Shown here: positions 7,712 through 19,340 of the stretch, piece after piece
Numbering within the stretch: the first letter of the stretch is position 1
Layout of the letters: every line of letters starts with the position of its first letter
Origin: Fluviicoccus sp.
GTDB lineage: Bacteria > Pseudomonadota > Gammaproteobacteria > Pseudomonadales > Moraxellaceae
Length of the DNA: 64,000 nt
Reading direction: 5' to 3'
Assembly: GCF_030646115.1 (NCBI RefSeq)
Contig: NZ_JAUSMX010000002.1
Span: forward strand, 248,001 to 312,000
The notes under the pieces: generated by a model
The model's input: only the letters and a program-made list of their open reading frames with translations
Told to the model about the DNA's origin: nothing
The model's database searches: none
Translations under genes and position numbers: made by a program

Positions 7712-8206
7712 TTATTTCCCACATACATCCCCCGAAACCTTCCCACCCCCATCCGCCGGCATTCCACCAATCAACCGCCCGCGCAACGCCGCAGGCGCAA
7801 ACTCAATCCGGGTATTAAGCGCCCGTTCAGGTCCGTCATTTGCAACAACCGGCTTGGTCACACCAAACCCCACCGGCAGCAACCGCTCACAATTAATACC
7901 ATGAGACACCAGCCACCGGGCAATCGCCATGGCCCGCGCCTCGCTCAAGGCCTGCTCCAGGCTTTCAACACCACCGGCAGCCAAATGCCCCTCAATCCGC
8001 ACAAGACTGAGATAGCTCTTGGCGGCCAGAAAATCCTTGATCTCCTCCAGCACCGCCCCGCTTTCCGGTGTCAATTCATCCGTTCCCGTTACAAAACCGG
8101 GTTGGGCATCGGTTTTCAAACGGCCGTTTTCAATGGTCACCCCCGCACCGGCCGTTCCCGCAAAAGCCAGTGACACCAGCAGCACCGTCTTGGTCATGGA
8201 TTTCAT
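7712..8206 (-). CDS. OmpA-like (peptidoglycan-binding-type) periplasmic protein (164 aa)
   Basis: A signal peptide is clear (MKSMTKTVLLVSLAFAGTAGAG). The rest matches one OmpA C-terminal domain: LTPESGAVLEEIKDFL, the strand VRIEGHLAAGG at the GHTD position, SEARAMAIARWLVSHGI, LLPVGFGVTKPV and a final NTRIEF in place of NRRVEF. The diaminopimelate-binding Asp of GHTD is replaced by Leu, so peptidoglycan binding may be weak or lost. It lies 2 bp downstream of the QueD-like gene, and its GGAG ribosome site is within the end of that gene, so the two are an operon. Confidence 0.8.
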   Translation of the reverse strand: MKSMTKTVLLVSLAFAGTAGAGVTIENGRLKTDAQPGFVTGTDELTPESGAVLEEIKDFLAAKSYLSLVRIEGHLAAGGVESLEQALSEARAMAIARWLVSHGINCERLLPVGFGVTKPVVANDGPERALNTRIEFAPAALRGRLIGGMPADGGGKVSGDVCGK

Positions 8207-8208
8207 CT

Positions 8209-8808
8209 TCAGACTCCTGTCACCTGCGGAACCACCACCGGATTAACGAAGCTCTCCCCCCGCTTCAGTTTTTCAAACATCTCCGGGTCCGGCCACTCCG
8301 CCCGAACCTGATCGGAAAAAACAATGTCCTCCAGCCGGATAAGCCCCATGCGAGGATTGTCGATATCCTCCCGGAAGCACTGGGCATAGCCGGTCTGGGT
8401 CTCGTGCACAATCACGGACTGCAAACGCACATCCCCTTCACCGTTCTTCATCACGGTCTGACTCAGCACTGCATCAGCCATCGCAAACATCAACCGCGAA
8501 AACTGCTCGGCGGACGGCGAAACCGGCAAGGCAATCCAGCGCGCGCTGAAGGTCTTGCAGGCGGAGATATAGTCGGCATTGTCCTTGTCCCAGAAGGCCA
8601 CGGCATGATCAAAACTGTCGGTCAGAGTGCGAATGGGGCCTTTCATCAGGCCGAAGTCATACACCATCTGCCCGTTATCCAGGGCATGCGCCTCCAGGAT
8701 GAACTCGACAACATAGCTGTGGCCGTGCAGCGAGCGGCTGCAACGGTCACTGCTGCAATTTCGGACAATATGGGCGTTTTCAAAACGGAACAGTTTGCGG
8801 ATTAACAT
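8209..8808 (-). CDS. 6-pyruvoyl-tetrahydropterin synthase / QueD-like protein (199 aa)
   Basis: MLIRKLFRFENAHIV contains the first zinc-ligand His (ENAH). SLHGHSYVVEF gives the HGH zinc pair, and VYDFGLMKGPIRTLTDSFDHAV carries the conserved DF...DH elements; VIVHETQTGYAQ holds the late Glu of the family. Such enzymes convert dihydroneopterin triphosphate to 6-carboxy- or 6-pyruvoyl-tetrahydropterin in queuosine or pterin pathways. It is longer than canonical QueD (~120 aa), so it may be a paralogue. The start at 8808 is favoured by GGAGG 4 bases upstream. Confidence 0.8.
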   Translation of the reverse strand: MLIRKLFRFENAHIVRNCSSDRCSRSLHGHSYVVEFILEAHALDNGQMVYDFGLMKGPIRTLTDSFDHAVAFWDKDNADYISACKTFSARWIALPVSPSAEQFSRLMFAMADAVLSQTVMKNGEGDVRLQSVIVHETQTGYAQCFREDIDNPRMGLIRLEDIVFSDQVRAEWPDPEMFEKLKRGESFVNPVVVPQVTGV

Positions 8809-8889
8809 GCGACCTCCGGCGATTGAGACGCATTCTAGCAAAATCCGCCCGGCAATTTCCGTTTACTGCCGACAGGCAGCGTCTTTCAA

Positions 8890-8918
8890 TTGAGCAGCGG
8901 CACGGGCTTAGGTACAAT
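8890..8918 (+). promoter_or_regulatory. mdh promoter (sigma70-type)
   Basis: TTGAGC at 8890-8895 and TACAAT at 8913-8918 have an ideal 17-bp spacer, about 80 bp upstream of the mdh start. Five of six bases match consensus at the -10. Confidence 0.65.
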
Positions 8919-8999
8919 GCGGCGACTTAAGGCAGACCCCCAAATGGCCATGCCGCTTCCCAGGCCGGTGATCCCGCCCTTTTCCTCAGGAGTTCCAGA

Positions 9000-9980
9000 A
9001 TGAAACAACCCGTACGCGTTACCGTTACCGGCGCAGCTGGCCAGATCAGCTACTCCCTGCTGTTCCGCATTGCTTCCGGCGACATGCTGGGCAAAGACCA
9101 ACCCGTCATTCTGCAACTGCTGGAAATTACCCCGGCCCTGAAGGCCCTTGAAGGCGTGGCCATGGAACTGGACGACTGCGCATTCCCGCTGCTGGCCGGC
9201 ATCGTCATGACCGATGACCCCATGGTTGCTTTCAAGGACACCGATTACGCCCTGCTGGTTGGCGCCCGTCCGCGCGGCCCCGGCATGGAGCGCAAGGATC
9301 TGCTGGAAGCCAACGCCGCCATTTTCTCGGTGCAAGGCAAGGCCATCAATGCCGTCGCCAGCCGTGGCATCAAGGTTCTGGTCGTCGGCAACCCCGCCAA
9401 CACCAACTCCCTGATCGCCCAGCGTAACGCTCCGGACATCAGCCCGCGTCAATTCACCGCCATGACCCGCCTGGACCACAACCGCGCCATGGCCCAGCTG
9501 GCCCAGAAGACCGGCAAGACCATCAACGATGTCAAGAACATGACCATCTGGGGTAACCACTCCTCCACCCAGTACCCGGACATCTCCAAGACCACCGTTG
9601 ACGGCAAGGCTGCTGACAGCCTGATCGACAATGACTGGTACGTGAACGAGTACATCCCCAACGTGCAACAGCGCGGCGCGGCCATCATCAAGGCTCGTGG
9701 TGCTTCCTCCGCTGCTTCCGCTGCCAACGCCGCCATCGACCACATGCGCACCTGGGCTCTCGGCACTCCCGAAGGCGACTGGGTTTCCATGGGCGTCTAC
9801 AGCGACGGTTCCTATGGCATCGACAAGGGCCTGATCTACTCCTTCCCCTGCGTTTGCAAGAACGGCGACTGGGAAATTGTGCAAGGCGTCGAAGTCTCCG
9901 AGTTCTCTCGCGCCCGCATGCAGGCCACCGAGAAGGAACTGCAGGAAGAGCGTGATGCCGTGAAGCATCTGCTGCCGTAA
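9000..9980 (+). CDS. mdh: Malate dehydrogenase (326 aa)
   Basis: NAD-dependent oxidation of malate to oxaloacetate in the TCA cycle. The Rossmann motif [13 protein letters not shown] (10-22) follows the N-terminal strand. Substrate-binding arginines are in [21 protein letters not shown] is the conserved loop, MTRLDHNRA contains the catalytic Asp, and [12 protein letters not shown] the catalytic His. This is the ~326-aa type common in beta- and some gammaproteobacteria rather than the ~312-aa enterobacterial type. It has its own promoter and a strong terminator, so it is monocistronic. Confidence 0.97.
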   Translation: MKQPVRVTVTGAAGQISYSLLFRIASGDMLGKDQPVILQLLEITPALKALEGVAMELDDCAFPLLAGIVMTDDPMVAFKDTDYALLVGARPRGPGMERKDLLEANAAIFSVQGKAINAVASRGIKVLVVGNPANTNSLIAQRNAPDISPRQFTAMTRLDHNRAMAQLAQKTGKTINDVKNMTIWGNHSSTQYPDISKTTVDGKAADSLIDNDWYVNEYIPNVQQRGAAIIKARGASSAASAANAAIDHMRTWALGTPEGDWVSMGVYSDGSYGIDKGLIYSFPCVCKNGDWEIVQGVEVSEFSRARMQATEKELQEERDAVKHLLP

Positions 9981-10004
9981 TCCGGTCGCTTTTCGTGTTG
10001 AAAG

Positions 10005-10026
10005 AACCCGCTGCGGCGGGTTTTTT
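10005..10026 (+). terminator. Rho-independent terminator after mdh
   Basis: The stem AACCCGC / GCGGGTT (10005-10011 with 10016-10022), loop TGCG, is followed by a run of T. Confidence 0.85.
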
Positions 10027-10055
10027 CATGGGCGACCCTCAACAACGCGCAATTA

Positions 10056-10083
10056 TTGACCAGCCACAGAACTCTCTTACAAT
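10056..10083 (+). promoter_or_regulatory. Promoter of the saccharopine-dehydrogenase-like gene
   Basis: TTGACC at 10056-10061 and TACAAT at 10078-10083 with a 16-bp spacer, 80 bp upstream of the start codon at 10164. Confidence 0.6.
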
Positions 10084-10163
10084 ATCGCCCACTTCGCGCA
10101 TGGCTGCACTTTACGCTCACGGTAACATCCGGGTATTCATTGCCTTATCAACAAGAAGAATCC

Positions 10164-11372
10164 ATGGCCTCCCGCACCCGCCCATATGACATCATCCTTT
10201 TTGGCGCCACCGGCTTCACCGGGCAACTGACCGCTGACTACCTGCTGAAATGCGCCGAACCGGTCAGGTTAGCGTTGGCCGGGCGCAACCCGGAAAAACT
10301 GGCCCATATCCGCGACGTGCTGATGGCGGACAACCCCGGCATCACCGCCCCCGACATCCTGACCGCCGACAGCTACGACCGCGCCAGCCTGGAAGCCTTA
10401 TGCGCCCAAACGCGGGTTGTCATCACCACCGTGGGGCCATATCTGTTGTATGGGGAACCGTTGGTGGCCGCCTGTGTCAGCCAAGGGTGCGATTATGTAG
10501 ACCTGACCGGCGAACCCCAGTTCGTCAGCAATATGCAGCAGGCACATGGCGCGGCGGCGCGGGCCAAAGGCGTGAAAATTGTGCATTGCTGCGGCTTTGA
10601 CAGCATTCCGCACGATCTGGGCGTCTATTTCACCCTGGAGGAATTGGCTGCACGATATGGCCGTGACGTTCTGGCCCAATCCACGGTGGAGGTGGAAGGT
10701 TTTGTCCGGGGTTTCGGCGACATCTCGGGCGGAACCTGGAACTCGGCCATCAACGCCATGCCCGCATGGAAGCAGTTTGTCCGTGACCGTCGCCGTCAGC
10801 ATCACCAAACCTTGTCGGGCCGCAACATCCGGCTAGTGGAAAAGCCGGCATTGAAGAAAGTGGCCGACGGCTGGGCAGCCCCCCTGCCCACCATAGACCC
10901 GGCCATTGTGGTGCAATCAGCCGCCCGCTATCGTTTCTATGGCAAGGATTTCAGTTACGCCCATTTTGCCGTGACCCCGCAACTGGCGCGTATTGCCGTG
11001 ACAGGCGCGGCCATTGCCGGGGTATTTGTTGTGGCGCAATTCAATGCCGGTCGGGAATGGCTGGGCAAACGCCGCCCGTCCGGAGCGGGTCCGGCTCCCG
11101 AGGTGCGCGCCAAGCATTGGTACACCGTAGATTTTGAGGCGGATGTGAAGCTGCCGGGCAAACCGGTATTGCATTTCCGCACTCAGGTCAGCGGCGGGGA
11201 CCCCGGTTATGACGAGACGGCGAAGATGCTGGCGGAAAGCGCCCTGTGCCTGGCGCTGGACGGCAAGTCTCTGCCAGCGCATTTCGGGGTAGTGACACCG
11301 GCGGAGGCTATGGGCGGCAAGCTGGTTGAGCGATTGAAGAATGCTGGCATGGGGTTTGAAGTCCGGGGTTGA
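10164..11372 (+). CDS. Saccharopine dehydrogenase NADP-binding family protein (402 aa; trans-acting enoyl reductase-like)
   Basis: The ATG at 10164 (MASRTRPYDIILFG) is used; the upstream in-frame codons lie in the promoter. The nucleotide-binding motif FGATGFTGQLTADYL and AGRNPEKL near the N-terminus are typical of saccharopine-dehydrogenase-like reductases, as are VVITTVGPYLLYGEPLV, CDYVDLTGEP and CCGFDSIPHDLG. A hydrophobic stretch (AVTGAAIAGVFVVAQF) lies in the C-terminal half. Members are annotated as trans-acting enoyl reductases in lipid synthesis or as putative oxidoreductases; the substrate here is unknown. Confidence 0.85.
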   Translation: MASRTRPYDIILFGATGFTGQLTADYLLKCAEPVRLALAGRNPEKLAHIRDVLMADNPGITAPDILTADSYDRASLEALCAQTRVVITTVGPYLLYGEPLVAACVSQGCDYVDLTGEPQFVSNMQQAHGAAARAKGVKIVHCCGFDSIPHDLGVYFTLEELAARYGRDVLAQSTVEVEGFVRGFGDISGGTWNSAINAMPAWKQFVRDRRRQHHQTLSGRNIRLVEKPALKKVADGWAAPLPTIDPAIVVQSAARYRFYGKDFSYAHFAVTPQLARIAVTGAAIAGVFVVAQFNAGREWLGKRRPSGAGPAPEVRAKHWYTVDFEADVKLPGKPVLHFRTQVSGGDPGYDETAKMLAESALCLALDGKSLPAHFGVVTPAEAMGGKLVERLKNAGMGFEVRG

Positions 11373-11408
11373 GTGTCATGGGCTGAACACATCGCGAATT
11401 TTGGGAAC

Positions 11409-11422
11409 GTGAGGTTCCTCAC
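11409..11422. promoter_or_regulatory. Palindrome GTGAGG-TT-CCTCAC
   Basis: A perfect 6+2+6 inverted repeat in the gap between the reductase and the small membrane protein, followed within 30 bp by TTGACA (11446-11451) and two TGACATT(T)ATT direct repeats. It could be an operator for the downstream gene. Confidence 0.35.
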
Positions 11423-11507
11423 AATAAATACACACATTTTCTTTGTTGACATTATTCATCAGTCCTGACATTTATTGGACATAATAAAACCAACGAGGAC
11501 TGCCGCC

Positions 11508-11822
11508 ATGTCTCTGCCTGCCTCTGAAAGCGAGAAGCTTCCTGCCTTTTCAAATGATGCGTTGCCGACTAACGAATTGCGCAGCGCCTTGAGTCAGGCG
11601 TTGAACCTGGACAAGGAAGGCAAACTGGGGGATGAGGACTTGGCGAAGATGGATGAGACGGTGAGTCACTATCTGAGTCAGCAATTGAAGGTGCTGGCGG
11701 CGCAGGGGATGATCCGGGAGGAGCCAGAGCCGGTAGCTTGGCATCAGCTTGGGTGGGTCCAGGCGATGGGGGCGGTTTTGGTGGTTTTGCTGGTAGGGGT
11801 GATGGTTTATCCGGGGGGATAA
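11508..11822 (+). CDS. Small tail-anchored membrane protein, hypothetical (104 aa)
   Basis: The start is taken at ATG 11508 (MSLPASESEK) behind a weak GAGG; an in-frame TTG at 11475 is less likely. Residues ~1-75 are polar and helical (NELRSALSQALNLDKEGKLGDEDLAKMDETVSH split by charged residues). The last ~20 residues (WVQAMGAVLVVLLVGVMVY) form one membrane span ending four residues later, so the protein should be anchored by its C-terminus with the bulk in the cytoplasm. I do not recognise the family. Confidence 0.6.
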   Translation: MSLPASESEKLPAFSNDALPTNELRSALSQALNLDKEGKLGDEDLAKMDETVSHYLSQQLKVLAAQGMIREEPEPVAWHQLGWVQAMGAVLVVLLVGVMVYPGG

Positions 11823-11862
11823 TCAGTGGGGAGCCCCAACTACGCTAATGAATCAATTCGGC

Positions 11863-12042
11863 TCATTCGCTCCTGAAATACTTTAAATATATCTTGTATG
11901 GAATAAACGAGATCAATAGGAGCACCAACAAGAAGGCAACGTGGATTTGAGTCGTTAGCCTTAGATATCCCATAAGCGCCCAGCAAATCCAAGCAAAAAA
12001 TATTGAGCCTGCTTTTATTAAATGGCTATGTTTATCTGTCAT
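11863..12042 (-). CDS. Small two-span membrane protein, hypothetical (59 aa)
   Basis: I translated this ORF by eye because it is short. It begins MTDKHSHLIKAG at 12042 and ends YFRSE at 11863. Two hydrophobic segments are visible: SIFFAWICWALMGYL (residues ~13-27) and VAFLLVLLLISFIPY (~35-49). The ribosome site is weak (GAG about 8 bases upstream). The sequence around it is AT-richer than its neighbours. It is the only candidate in the 290-bp gap between the tail-anchored protein and fumarase. Coding status is uncertain. Confidence 0.4.
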   Translation of the reverse strand: MTDKHSHLIKAGSIFFAWICWALMGYLRLTTQIHVAFLLVLLLISFIPYKIYLKYFRSE

Positions 12043-12074
12043 TTCAAAAGCTCGAATGGATTGGGGCTAAGCCA

Positions 12075-12099
12075 GAGAAACGGGGAGCTAAACTCCCCG
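12075..12099 (-). terminator. Terminator of fumarase
   Basis: On the minus strand CGGGGAG-TTTAG-CTCCCCG (12081-12099) is followed by TTTCTCT. Confidence 0.75.
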
Positions 12100-12113
12100 C
12101 CTCATTTCCCCAA

Positions 12114-13625
12114 TCAGCCCTTGACCGGAATCTTCCCGATCTTGGCCTGCCAGATCTTCGGCGCCGTATCATGCACCGACTCACCCAGCACATCCACCGC
12201 CACTGTCACCGGCATATCTTCCACCACAAACTCATAAATGGCTTCCATACCCAGATCGGAAAACGCAACCACCCGCGCCTTGCGTATAGCCTTCGACACC
12301 AAGTACGCCGCGCCGCCCACCGCCATCAAATAGACGGCTTCATGCTTGCGGATGGCCTCAATCGCCACCGGGCCACGCTCCGACTTGCCGATCATGCCGT
12401 ACAGACCGGTCTTGGCCAGCACCGTCTCGGTGAACTTGTCCATGCGCGTCGCCGTAGTCGGACCGGCAGGCCCCACCACTTCATCCCGCACCGGATCAAC
12501 CGGGCCCACGTAATAAATGAACTTGCCCTTCAAATCGACCGGCAGTTCCTCACCTTTGGCAATCATGTCCACCATACGCTTGTGCGCGGCGTCACGGCCG
12601 GTCAGGATGGTGCCGTTCAGCAACAAGGTTTCGCCGGTCTTCCATGACTTGATTTCGTCATGGCTGATGTTGTCCAGACTCACCCGGCGCGCGGTCGAGG
12701 AATCCCAGGTCACTTGCGGCCAGTCTTCCAGCTTTGGCGGCGTCAGCTCGGCCGGGCCGGAGCCGTCCAGTTCAAAATGCACATGGCGGGTGGCGGCGCA
12801 GTTTGGAATCATCGCCACCGGCAACGACGCGGCGTGGGTGGGATAATCCAGGATCTTCACGTCCACCACGGTCGTCAAGCCGCCCAAGCCCTGTGCGCCA
12901 ATGCCCAGCGCGTTTACCTTCTCGAACAGCTCCAGACGCAGTTCTTCCACGCGGTTTTGCGGGCCACGCGCCTGCAATTCATGGATATCCACCGGGTCCA
13001 TCAACGATTCTTTCGCCAGCAGCATCGCCTTTTCCGCCGTGCCGCCAATGCCAATACCCAGCATGCCGGGCGGGCACCAGCCGGCGCCCATGGTCGGTAC
13101 GGTCTTCAGCACCCAGTCCACAATGGAGTCGGAGGGGTTGAGCATCGCCATCTTCGACTTGTTTTCCGAACCACCGCCCTTGGCGGCAATCTGGATGTCC
13201 ACGGTGTCGCCGGGCACAATGCTGTAATGGATCACCGCCGGGGTGTTGTCCTTGGTGTTCTGGCGCTTGCCGGCGGGGTCACGCAGAATGGAGGCGCGCA
13301 ACACGTTGTCCGGATTCAGGTAGGCGCGACGCACGCCTTCGTTGATCATGTCGTCCACCGACATGGTCGATTCCCACTTCACGTTCATGCCCACTTTCAC
13401 AAACACCGTGACAATGCCGGTATCCTGGCAAATGGGACGATGGCCTTCAGCACACATCCGGGAATTGATCAGGATCTGCGCCATGGCGTCCTTGGCGGCC
13501 TGATTTTCTTCACGCTCGTAGGCTTCGTTCACGGCCTGGATGAAATCCAGCGGGTGGTAATAGGAAATGTATTGCAGGGCATCGGCAACGCTCTGGATGA
13601 GGTCGTCTTGCTTGATCACGGTCAT
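12114..13625 (-). CDS. Fumarate hydratase class I, [4Fe-4S] (503 aa)
   Basis: Interconverts fumarate and malate in the TCA cycle. It is a fused alpha+beta class I fumarase: the N-terminal domain carries ICQDTG (first cluster Cys), GAGWCPPGMLGIGIGG (second) and IPNCAATRHVHF (third). The C-terminal domain has TGRDAAHKRM, YYVGPVD, GPTTATRMDKF and GKSERG. Length is normal. The start at 13625 has a GGAG 8 bases upstream. It is an oxygen-sensitive enzyme type; no class II fumarase is visible in this window. It is monocistronic with its own terminator. Confidence 0.95.
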   Translation of the reverse strand: MTVIKQDDLIQSVADALQYISYYHPLDFIQAVNEAYEREENQAAKDAMAQILINSRMCAEGHRPICQDTGIVTVFVKVGMNVKWESTMSVDDMINEGVRRAYLNPDNVLRASILRDPAGKRQNTKDNTPAVIHYSIVPGDTVDIQIAAKGGGSENKSKMAMLNPSDSIVDWVLKTVPTMGAGWCPPGMLGIGIGGTAEKAMLLAKESLMDPVDIHELQARGPQNRVEELRLELFEKVNALGIGAQGLGGLTTVVDVKILDYPTHAASLPVAMIPNCAATRHVHFELDGSGPAELTPPKLEDWPQVTWDSSTARRVSLDNISHDEIKSWKTGETLLLNGTILTGRDAAHKRMVDMIAKGEELPVDLKGKFIYYVGPVDPVRDEVVGPAGPTTATRMDKFTETVLAKTGLYGMIGKSERGPVAIEAIRKHEAVYLMAVGGAAYLVSKAIRKARVVAFSDLGMEAIYEFVVEDMPVTVAVDVLGESVHDTAPKIWQAKIGKIPVKG

Positions 13626-13691
13626 CGTGGGGCTCCGGAATCCCCTTCCCGGCGGAAAGGGTGAGTGTGAGAAATCGTGGCGGAATTATAC

Positions 13692-15898
<2,207 letters not shown>

Positions 15899-16581
15899 TT
15901 GCGGGCTGATAGCCGGTCAAGTCCAGCTTGAAGACGGCTCCGTCATCATTTTGAACCACTTTGACCGTCAGATAACCCAGGGACTTGGCCAGCCAGAACT
16001 GGGAATCACGATCCGGACTGGCATGAATACGCCGGACCCGGAGGGTATCCAGCGCCCCTATCGGCGTATTCAGCGTTTCGCCTCCCATGATTTCAAAACG
16101 GACCGGGTGAAATTCCTTGGGATCAGCCAGTAAATAAACGCCGTCCAGTTTCCCGGTGCGCATCAGATCCTCGCGAATCTGGATATCCATATTCAACGGG
16201 TCCAGAGCGCCAGGCTTGATGGCGTAGTCCTTTTCCTTGCCGTTGCGTACGGCATGGGCGCTCAGTTTCTTCCAGTCGAAGGCAACCCGGTTGGCGCGGG
16301 AGCGGAACAATACCTGACGTTGGTTCTGATAGCCCAGAGACTTGATCTGGCCGTTTTCCATGAGGAAGTCGGTCTGTTCCAGTGAATTGGCCATCATGGC
16401 CGTCGCCCGCAACTCGTAATGAAAGCGGTTGCCCTGACGCGACAACGTCGCCGTTGCCGTCCCGTTGAGACGATTATCCAGATTGACCTTGTAGGTGGCC
16501 GTATAGGGAATGGGCTCGGCAATCGCCGCACCGGCAAGGCCCAACAACAGAATCGGCAAAGCGCGCATCGGCAATCCTTTA

Positions 16582-17217
16582 TCAGAACAGAAGTTTGACC
16601 GGCCCGGCGGCGCCATCACCATCGATCAAGGGTTTCCCCTCACGATAGACCAGACGGCCGGATGCCATCCAGCTTAACACCAGCGGATAAAGCCGATGCT
16701 CCACCTTGTGCACCTTTTCCGTAAGCGTTTGTTCATCATCACGCGGATGCACCGTGACCACACCCTGCACAATCGCCGGTCCGCCATCCAGCTCGGCATT
16801 GACGTAATGCACCGAGCAACCATGAAGCCGGTCACCCGCCGCCAGCACCCGGCGGTGCGTATGCAAGCCCTTATAATGCGGCAACAACGAAGGATGAATG
16901 TTCAGCAACCGCCCTTCATAATGACGGACAAAGCCGGAGGTCAGGATGCGCATGAATCCGGCCAGCACCACCACATCCGGCTGCCAGGCATCAATCTGCT
17001 GCTGCATGGCGGCATCAAAGGCTTCACGGTTATCATAATCCCGGTGGGCAATGACCGCCGTGGCGATGCCCGCTCCGGCGGCGCGAACCAAGCCATAGGC
17101 GTCAGCCCGGTTGGAAAGCACCCCGACCACCCGCCCGGCGATTTGACCGCCGGTACAGGCATCCATGATGGCTTGCAGATTACTGCCGGAACCGGAAATC
17201 AGCACCACGATATTCAT
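16582..17217 (-). CDS. purN: Phosphoribosylglycinamide formyltransferase (211 aa)
   Basis: Transfers a formyl group from 10-formyl-THF to GAR in purine synthesis. The N-terminus MNIVVLISGSGSNLQAIMD has the phosphate-binding SGSGSN. VLAGFMRIL and LLNIHPSLLPHYKGLHTH contain the catalytic Asn-His region, and GCSVHYVNAELDGGPAIVQ the catalytic Asp. The ATG at 17217 is chosen over an in-frame TTG at 17226. It lies 9 bp downstream of purM. Confidence 0.96.
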   Translation of the reverse strand: MNIVVLISGSGSNLQAIMDACTGGQIAGRVVGVLSNRADAYGLVRAAGAGIATAVIAHRDYDNREAFDAAMQQQIDAWQPDVVVLAGFMRILTSGFVRHYEGRLLNIHPSLLPHYKGLHTHRRVLAAGDRLHGCSVHYVNAELDGGPAIVQGVVTVHPRDDEQTLTEKVHKVEHRLYPLVLSWMASGRLVYREGKPLIDGDGAAGPVKLLF

Positions 17218-17226
17218 GGAAGACAA

Positions 17227-18267
17227 TCAGGCAAACACCACCGTCGGTTCACTGTGGGTCGAAGGTACGATCTCACCCAGCTTCCACGCTTCTTCACCGG
17301 CCGCCTTCAGGTGGGCAATGGCATCTTCGGCGCGATCGGCCGCCACCACCACCACCATGCCGACGCCGCAATTAAAGGTGCGGTACATTTCAAAACGTTC
17401 GACGTTGCCCTGTTCCTGCAACCATTTGAAAATAACCGGCAACTCCCAGGAAGACTCATCCACACGGGCGTCGGCACCTTCGGGCAGCACGCGCGGCAGG
17501 TTGCCGGGCAGGCCGCCGCCGGTAATGTGGGCAATGGCGTGCACCGGCATGGCCTTGATCAGCGACAGGATCGGCTTGATGTAGATCCGAGTCGGAGCCA
17601 TCAGGCGGTCAGCCAGGCTCTTGCCTTGCAGATCCTGGGTCAGGTCGGCCTGGCGCACATCCAGAATCTTGCGCACCAGCGAGTAACCATTGGAATGAAC
17701 ACCGCTGGCGGCGATGCCGATCAGCACATCGCCGGCTGCGACCTTGCTGCCATCAATGATTTCGCTCTTTTCGACCACACCGACCGAGAAACCGGCCAGA
17801 TCGTAGTCTTCACCCTCGTACATGCCGGGCATTTCGGCAGTTTCGCCCCCCACCAGCGCGCAACCGGCCTGCAGGCAGCCTTCGCCGATGCCGGTAATCA
17901 CAGTCGCAGCGGTTTCAACCGACAGCCGGCCAGTCGCATAGTAATCGAGGAAGAACAACGGCTCTGCACCGCAGACCACCAGGTCATTGACGCACATGGC
18001 GACCAAGTCGATGCCGATGCTTTCGTGCCGGTTCAGTTGCAACGCCAGTTTCAGCTTGGTGCCGACACCATCAGTGCCGGAAACCAGCACCGGTTGACGG
18101 TAACCGGCGGGTATTTCACAGAGCGCGCCGAAGCCGCCCAGTCCGCCCAACACCTCCTTGCGGGTGGTCTTTTTCGCCACACCCTTGATGCGTTCCACCA
18201 GGTTGTCACCGGCTTCAATGTCAACACCGGCGTCTTTGTAGCTCAGGGAGGGAGGGGTTTGGCTCAT
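17227..18267 (-). CDS. purM: Phosphoribosylformylglycinamidine cyclo-ligase, AIR synthetase (346 aa)
   Basis: Fifth step of purine synthesis (FGAM to AIR). The start [20 protein letters not shown] resembles E. coli PurM; an ATG two codons upstream (18273) is equally possible. Signature segments are [70 protein letters not shown] and [13 protein letters not shown]. It heads the operon purM-purN-DUF3108. Confidence 0.97.
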   Translation of the reverse strand: MSQTPPSLSYKDAGVDIEAGDNLVERIKGVAKKTTRKEVLGGLGGFGALCEIPAGYRQPVLVSGTDGVGTKLKLALQLNRHESIGIDLVAMCVNDLVVCGAEPLFFLDYYATGRLSVETAATVITGIGEGCLQAGCALVGGETAEMPGMYEGEDYDLAGFSVGVVEKSEIIDGSKVAAGDVLIGIAASGVHSNGYSLVRKILDVRQADLTQDLQGKSLADRLMAPTRIYIKPILSLIKAMPVHAIAHITGGGLPGNLPRVLPEGADARVDESSWELPVIFKWLQEQGNVERFEMYRTFNCGVGMVVVVAADRAEDAIAHLKAAGEEAWKLGEIVPSTHSEPTVVFA

Positions 18268-18409
18268 GGTCATATCCAGAAGGGGCAGGCAATGGGCGCG
18301 CATTTTACCTTTTCAGGCTCAATTCCTCTAGGCCGCCGTGTCATATTGGCGATATCCGGTATATGGAAGGTAGAAAAAGCGGCGGCGGATGCGTTAAGGT
18401 TGCCGTTTC

Positions 18410-19315
18410 ATGCTGACACGGACCCGGAAAATGCCATTGTTGACCCTGCGCCCGTCCCGTTTGTACGCCATGTGGCTGTTGGTTGCCGCTGGCGCCCAGG
18501 CCGCCTCCCCTCCCTGGGCGGAAGACCTGCTGGGAATGACCGGTACGGTCACGGTATTTGACACGCCTGCCGTCAAGGCGGCGCTGGCCTCCTCCGAACC
18601 TCCCCGGAATCTGGAGCAGTTGGCGTTAGCGGCCGGTTACCGGCTTTGGCCCGGCGCCCGCCTTTGGCTGCTGGAGACGGCTGCCGAACAGAAACCGGTT
18701 GCGGTTAAACCCGATGCCTCCCTGCGCCAGGAACTGGACCGCCGCGGACTCATGGTGGAGCAGGCATTAACAGATAATGATATCGCTGCATTTCAAGCCT
18801 CCCTGCGCACAGCAGCAACCGACCGCAAGCCGCTGATGCAACTCTTGTCAAAGTTGCGGATTGACGGGGTTGTCCTGATGTCGCGCAGCAATCCCATGCG
18901 CTGGCAATTGGTATTGCCGGATTTCACACTCACCGGATCACTGGACAGCAGCGGTCGCCTGTACCTGCCGCATATCTGGGCGGAGAATATGGCCTTGCAA
19001 TGGCAATGGCCGGGATTGAAGCAGTCGGCTCTGGTTGAGGTTCAGGGAATTGACGGCTTTGCCACCTTCAAACTGGCCGAAACAGCGTTGGGCACGGTTT
19101 GCCAGTCAGTCCGGCTGCTGCGGATTCAGGGCGAGGCGGTTTCCTTTGCCTGCCATTCCGGGTCTGCGGCCACCGTTCCGGAAAAAACCGGAAACCTGCC
19201 GCTGGTCATGCAGCCCTTCGCCGATCACGGGCTGGATGAAATGATCCTGATGGGCCGGCAACTGAGCGGCCGCACCGGTTTGTATCGCTGGCAGGCGGCA
19301 TCCGCCGGTCAATAA
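18410..19315 (+). CDS. DUF2066-like exported protein (301 aa)
   Basis: The N-terminus has a basic start and hydrophobic core ending VAAGAQAASPPW, read as a signal peptide. A second possible start is ATG 18431. The middle contains LRIDGVVLMSRSNPMRWQLVLPDFTLTG, split here at WQ, which resembles the DUF2066 repeat region. Assignment also leans on position: divergent from purM and upstream of a PerM transporter, the arrangement I recall for DUF2066 proteins in pseudomonads. The function is unknown. The gap to the PerM gene is only 25 bp. Confidence 0.6.
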   Translation: MLTRTRKMPLLTLRPSRLYAMWLLVAAGAQAASPPWAEDLLGMTGTVTVFDTPAVKAALASSEPPRNLEQLALAAGYRLWPGARLWLLETAAEQKPVAVKPDASLRQELDRRGLMVEQALTDNDIAAFQASLRTAATDRKPLMQLLSKLRIDGVVLMSRSNPMRWQLVLPDFTLTGSLDSSGRLYLPHIWAENMALQWQWPGLKQSALVEVQGIDGFATFKLAETALGTVCQSVRLLRIQGEAVSFACHSGSAATVPEKTGNLPLVMQPFADHGLDEMILMGRQLSGRTGLYRWQAASAGQ

Positions 19316-19340
19316 CCCAGAGTTCACAGGAACCCGATTC

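Noticed and set aside
8886-9968. A 360-codon minus-strand ORF opposite mdh
   Set aside because: It is the complement of mdh, with Gly/Val/Ala/His repeats typical of shadows.
16696-18561. A 621-codon plus-strand ORF opposite purN and purM
   Set aside because: It is a GC-rich antisense shadow: His/Arg/Gln-rich, with no ribosome site and no recognisable fold.
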